Assembly (NCBI GenBank): GCA_050175155.1
Contig: JBFXJF010000054.1
Location: forward strand, 1-7,710
Reading direction: 5' to 3'
DNA length: 7,710 bases
Source: JBFXJF01 sp050175155
Lineage (GTDB): Bacteria > Bacillota > Bacilli > Tepidibacillales > Tepidibacillaceae
Positions 5,046 through 7,710 of the stretch are shown here, one piece after another; the first letter of the stretch is position 1; every line of letters begins with the position of its first letter. The notes below the pieces were generated by a model. That model was not told the DNA's origin. It saw nothing but the letters and a program-made list of their open reading frames with translations, and searched no databases. The translations under genes were made by a program, and so were the position numbers.

Positions 5046-5207
5046 TTATTTTGTTTCTATAGAGTTTTCATCTATTAGTTGTAACTCATAACTTGAATTA
5101 AAATCAAGATTATCGTATTCATCTATAGGAATATATGATACCGTGTTATCATCATATACAACTATGCTTTCACCTGTAGACATTAGATATTGTTTATACT
5201 TTAGCAT
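5046..5207 (-). CDS. 53-aa acidic protein overlapping the 91-aa gene
   Basis: Small frame with ATG at 5205-5207 and TAA at 5046-5048. It overlaps the 3' end of the 91-aa gene by 14 nt in another frame, so it would depend on translational coupling: the nearest AAAGGA is about 14 nt before the ATG, too far for good independent initiation. The product (MLKYKQYLMSTG start) has 11 acidic and 3 lysine residues, net about -8, mainly in the second half (IDEYDNLD). Family unknown. Small acidic phage proteins can be anti-repressors, DNA mimics or anti-restriction factors, but nothing here identifies one. The frame fills almost the whole gap up to the terminator, which supports it being real. Confidence 0.58.
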   Translation of the reverse strand: MLKYKQYLMSTGESIVVYDDNTVSYIPIDEYDNLDFNSSYELQLIDENSIETK

Positions 5208-5469
5208 ACTGTTTGATAAAATCCTTTCCTAAATAAATTAAAGGTATCACTACTTGTTCAGATAGAAACACCTTTATACTATTGCTTTGTTCGGATTGTT
5301 CGTAAATCTTGTATCTTGTTAAATTATTAAATAGAGATTCTGAAATGGATAGATTATTTACAATATCTGAAATGGAATAATAAACCCTATCGTGGAACCT
5401 TTTATATTGGTATGCTTTATTTTCTATTGTTTTAATGCCTGTATCATAATTCATTTCTATTGCTTCCAT
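5194..5469 (-). CDS. 91-aa hypothetical protein, paralogue of the 94-aa protein
   Basis: Unknown function. The true start is most likely ATG at 5467-5469, preceded by AAAGGA (5475-5480); a GTG five codons further up overlaps that site and should not be used. Residues 11-36 (GIKTIENKAYQYK to YYSISDI) match the 94-aa rightward protein without gaps, 12 of 26 identical. YYSISDIVNNLSISESLFNN (30-49) resembles the second half of a helix-turn-helix: S-x-x-D-I, a turn around LSIS, then a helix. A regulator role is possible but unproven. It lies leftward, facing the capsid operon, and its 3' end overlaps the 53-aa gene. I see no convincing promoter in front of it. A 17-bp-repeat relative (5556-5573) lies about 90 bp upstream. 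Confidence 0.76.
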   Translation of the reverse strand: MEAIEMNYDTGIKTIENKAYQYKRFHDRVYYSISDIVNNLSISESLFNNLTRYKIYEQSEQSNSIKVFLSEQVVIPLIYLGKDFIKQYAKV

Positions 5470-5701
5470 GTTATATCCTTTCACTCATAATAAATTAGTT
5501 GTATTAAGAGTTAATAGTAATTACATAGATTCTGAATAATTTCTAACTACACTGATCTAATGCCAGTATTCAAGATATTATTTTAAGTATGATTTTGTCT
5601 TTAGTTTTAATAGAATTGAATGAAAAAGGCATATTAAACCTATAAGGGTAGGGGGGTCTAAAAAAAAGAGTTCCCTTTGGTATATACCCTGTTGCCTCAA
5701 G

Positions 5702-5738
5702 AAACGTATACATTGTCAGTTTTTACAAACTTTCGTTT
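5702..5738. other. Nested inverted repeats
   Basis: AAACG (5702-5706) can pair with CGTTT (5734-5738), enclosing a perfect small hairpin AGTTT-TTAC-AAACT (5718-5731). The left arm is part of AGAAACG (5700-5706), also found in both 56-bp modules. Confidence 0.4.
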
Positions 5739-5767
5739 TATGTCAAACTCATTTAATGACCCATACA

Positions 5768-5787
5768 CCTAATCTAAACTAATTAGG
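5768..5787. other. Hairpin CCTAAT / ATTAGG
   Basis: CCTAAT (5768-5773) and ATTAGG (5782-5787) form a perfect 6-bp stem with an 8-nt loop. There is no T-run on either side, so it is unlikely to be a terminator. Role unknown. Confidence 0.35.
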
Positions 5788-5868
5788 ATTTGTTTATATA
5801 GCACACATAGCCTATGCTTTACCCCCGCATGCTACTTTTTCAATTTTGGAAACTGATCTAACTTTTAA

Positions 5869-6096
5869 CTAATCCAGTATCTCAAAATTACCATCATTAG
5901 TTAGGCTAAATTTTATAGGTGTATTTGGTTCATAAATTCTATAACAGTATTCACCTGATAAAGGTATTGTGTATTCATCATTAAATATAAAATCGTATGG
6001 TAGCATTCTAACATTCTTGATTGTCAGAATAAAATACTTTCCCTCTTTAATCTGTAAATCTTTAACTTTGCCTTCATATTCCATTGTTATTTTCAT
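5869..6096 (-). CDS. 75-aa protein overlapping the integrase 3' end
   Basis: Unrecognised small protein, predicted mostly beta by eye, with alternating hydrophobic and charged stretches (KYFILTIKNVRML at 20-32, PIKFSLTNDGNFEIL near the end). The first ATG (6094-6096) lies inside the last codons of the integrase, giving a 23-nt overlap in another frame. There is no good ribosome binding site, so translation is probably coupled to integrase. An alternative start is the ATG four codons later (6082-6084). Its tight link to a serine integrase makes it a candidate recombination directionality factor or other integrase partner. That is inferred from position only; such factors share no common sequence signature. 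Confidence 0.68.
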   Translation of the reverse strand: MKITMEYEGKVKDLQIKEGKYFILTIKNVRMLPYDFIFNDEYTIPLSGEYCYRIYEPNTPIKFSLTNDGNFEILD

Positions 6097-7651
6097 TCTC
6101 TATTATTGTTTTTCTCAAGTCTGTATTTCTAACACTTTGTAGAAACTGGCTAACTTCTTTTTCATCCACTACTATTTCTAAATGTTTTGACAAGTTCCTT
6201 TTAACTGTAGTTATACCTTTTAATGTTAGTTTATAGTTATACTCTAACATTCTTCCATCTTGTGTATACACTTTCATTATAGGTGTAAAGGTTTCTACTC
6301 TATCTATTACCGTTTTTAGTTTTTTTCTTTTTTCCTCACCTGTTAATTTAACAAATTCACCTATATTATCTATGGCAAAATCTACTAACAACTTTTTGGA
6401 TTTTTCAATTTGATTCTTATAGTTTTCTTCTATCTCTAATTTTGATTTCTTATATCCTTCTAAAAGTTTTAATGATTCTGTTATTTTATCTACAAAATAA
6501 TCTATAGATTTACCTGTAGCAATTGCCTTGTTATAGTTCTCTACCTCTTTATCTGTAGCCTTTATTAAATCATTGTATCGTGCTATTTCAGAATCTATTT
6601 CTTTCGGCACTTCCATATTTAACATATTAGGTTTTGTGGCTATAGCATCATGATATGCTCTTTCAAGAATCATGTTTATAGTATCATAAGTAAATAACTT
6701 CTGACCTCCGCAATCTATTTTAGCATTGTGTTTGTAGTAGTATTTACCTCTGGTAATATAGAAGTAAAATCCAGAATTACAATTAGGACAATGAAGCATA
6801 CCGGAACCTAAATGTATAGGGTTTCTACCTCTTTTCTCTACAGTTACTTTTTCTGGATATTGTTCCTTGATCTTGTGGTAAATTTCAGGTTCAACTATTT
6901 TTTCATAAAGTTTAGAATCTACTTCATTACCTTGTGAATCTGTTGTTATACCAGCATAGATTGATTTTTTGATAGCTCTGGAAACATCTTGATAATCAAA
7001 AGGTTTATTCTTTCGTTTTCGTCTACCCTCTTTATTTAACTCAATAGCTATTCTGTGTAATGACAAGCCTTGAAAATATAATTCATACATACGTTTAATG
7101 TTTTCTACTTCATGCGGTATTTGTTTCCAAATTCTTTTTCCTGTTTCCGCATTGAAGGTAGATGAATCAAAACCGTAGATTTTAGTGTGAACTCTTTTTT
7201 TAGCATCCCATGAAGATTGTAAGCCATCATATAGTTTTTTATTTAGTTCTTCCGCATCTTCTTCACCTAATACAGTTTTTATACCGCCTGATAATCTATC
7301 ATCCCTTTTGTTATAATCTATGTATCTTTTTTCACAATCTTCATATAGAAGTATATCTTTTCTTCTGGTTAAATCTCTAATGCTGAAAAAATCATTCATA
7401 TTACGTGATAATCTCTTATCATTACCATACCATAGAATATCACCTTTTTTAGCTGACTCCAAATCTGCTAAAAGTCTTAACCATTCTTTCCGTAGTCCTA
7501 AACCCTTTTTAGTTCCAGAAGCAGATTCAGAATAGATTTCATAGGGATGATTTGTGCTTTCGGCAAATTCAATACCCCGCTTCTTTTGATTGGAAAAAGA
7601 GTAATTGTCTTCCTGCTTTTTGGTTGAAACTCTACAATATATATATACCAT
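6074..7651 (-). CDS. Large serine integrase (site-specific recombinase, 525 aa)
   Basis: Catalyses integration and excision of the element by serine recombination. N-terminal resolvase domain (about 1-145): YCRVSTKKQ with nucleophile S9, and the helix with KRLSRN carrying catalytic arginines R80 and R83. Recombinase domain (about 155-265): KIYGFD, then HRIAIELNKEGRR, then SIYAGI. Zinc-ribbon region with CPNC (C288, C291) and C314. Long coiled coil about 348-421, as used for synapsis. Length is in the usual range for large serine integrases. A TTG four codons upstream overlaps the ribosome binding site, so the ATG at 7649-7651 with GGAGG (7657-7661) is the better start. Oddity: the usual YxC third zinc ligand is replaced (YYYKHN), so a histidine may serve or the site may be altered. 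The stop lies inside the 75-aa gene. Confidence 0.95.
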   Translation of the reverse strand: MVYIYCRVSTKKQEDNYSFSNQKKRGIEFAESTNHPYEIYSESASGTKKGLGLRKEWLRLLADLESAKKGDILWYGNDKRLSRNMNDFFSIRDLTRRKDILLYEDCEKRYIDYNKRDDRLSGGIKTVLGEEDAEELNKKLYDGLQSSWDAKKRVHTKIYGFDSSTFNAETGKRIWKQIPHEVENIKRMYELYFQGLSLHRIAIELNKEGRRKRKNKPFDYQDVSRAIKKSIYAGITTDSQGNEVDSKLYEKIVEPEIYHKIKEQYPEKVTVEKRGRNPIHLGSGMLHCPNCNSGFYFYITRGKYYYKHNAKIDCGGQKLFTYDTINMILERAYHDAIATKPNMLNMEVPKEIDSEIARYNDLIKATDKEVENYNKAIATGKSIDYFVDKITESLKLLEGYKKSKLEIEENYKNQIEKSKKLLVDFAIDNIGEFVKLTGEEKRKKLKTVIDRVETFTPIMKVYTQDGRMLEYNYKLTLKGITTVKRNLSKHLEIVVDEKEVSQFLQSVRNTDLRKTIIENENNNGI

Positions 7652-7710
7652 TTTTGCCTCCAAATTAGAGTTTAATATGGTAGGTATAAATAGTCAACCT
7701 TTATGGATGT
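7584..7710. repeat. Terminal direct repeat, right copy (circle overlap)
   Basis: Exact copy of 1-127. It carries the start codon, the ribosome binding site and a likely promoter of the integrase. Joining this copy onto the left copy makes the integrase gene and its upstream region continuous with the non-coding region that starts at 128. Confidence 0.93.
7669..7697 (-). promoter_or_regulatory. Likely integrase promoter
   Basis: On the minus strand, TTGACT (7692-7697) is followed after 17 bp by TAAACT (7669-7674), a fair sigma-A-type promoter. The expected start is near 7662, directly before GGAGG, so the leader would be only about 10 nt. The same sequence appears at 86-114 because of the terminal repeat. 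The dyad at 128-145 lies just upstream. Confidence 0.55.

Larger units (their letters stand above)
5470..5868. other. Non-coding, structured gap (possible origin or control region)
   Basis: About 400 bp without a credible gene, between two leftward units. It contains a G-rich tract followed by an A-run (GGGTAGGGGGG, 5646-5656, then A8 at 5660-5667), the palindrome GGTATATACC (5679-5688), a nested hairpin (5702-5738), another hairpin (5768-5787), the odd palindrome CATAG-C-CTATG (5805-5815) and a C-run (5822-5826). The GC-rich runs stand out against the AT-rich surroundings. With no replication gene on the element, this is one candidate for an origin used by host or helper proteins. A regulatory RNA is also possible. 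I could not identify a clear terminator for the integrase operon here. Confidence 0.5.

Noticed and set aside
7320..7535. Plus-strand open frame of 71 codons
   Set aside because: Entirely opposite the integrase catalytic domain; a shadow.
1058..7651. Recoded TGA (Mycoplasma-type code)
   Set aside because: Tryptophans are TGG, and the 330-aa, 98-aa and integrase genes end in TGA at sensible places, so the standard code fits.

Overview
The window holds a small, very AT-rich mobile element. Its first 127 bases (1-127) are repeated exactly as its last 127 bases (7584-7710), so it is best read as one circular molecule of 7,583 bp, cut open inside the 5' end of the integrase gene. Genes have AAAGGA- or GGAGG-type ribosome binding sites and several end in TGA, while tryptophans are TGG, so the standard bacterial code applies. 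This fits a low-GC Gram-positive host (Bacillota or a relative), but nothing in the sequence names the species, and other AT-rich bacteria such as Brachyspira are not excluded.

Layout on the circle: a long non-coding control region (128-1057) separates two gene sets that read away from each other and converge near 5040. The rightward set has a 330-aa regulator with a sigma-region-4-type helix-turn-helix (RinA/ArpU-like), a 59-aa protein, a 290-aa HK97-fold major capsid protein, and then four closely packed small unknown genes (94, 98, 61 and 100 aa). The leftward set has a large serine integrase, a 75-aa protein overlapping its 3' end, then after a 399-bp gap a 91-aa protein and a 53-aa acidic protein. 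The 59-aa and 53-aa genes are short and easy to overlook.

Regulation is unusually visible. A 77-bp block with an inverted repeat and a promoter-like core occurs twice (2126-2202 and 2708-2784), once ahead of the 59-aa gene and once ahead of the capsid gene. The 330-aa regulator lies just upstream and is the obvious candidate to act on both. Two near-copy hairpin terminators close the regulator gene (2075-2106) and the rightward operon (5011-5042). A third hairpin (2412-2446) sits in the leader of the 59-aa gene, and a fourth (3859-3886) lies just after the capsid gene.

Interpretation (inference): this looks like a minimal phage satellite or integrative element, captured as an excised or replicating circle. 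It carries its own capsid protein, a late-type activator and an integrase, but no recognisable terminase, portal, protease, tail or replication gene. It would need a helper phage for packaging, and perhaps helper or host replication. A 7.6-kb satellite that brings little more than its own capsid protein is the most interesting feature of the window.
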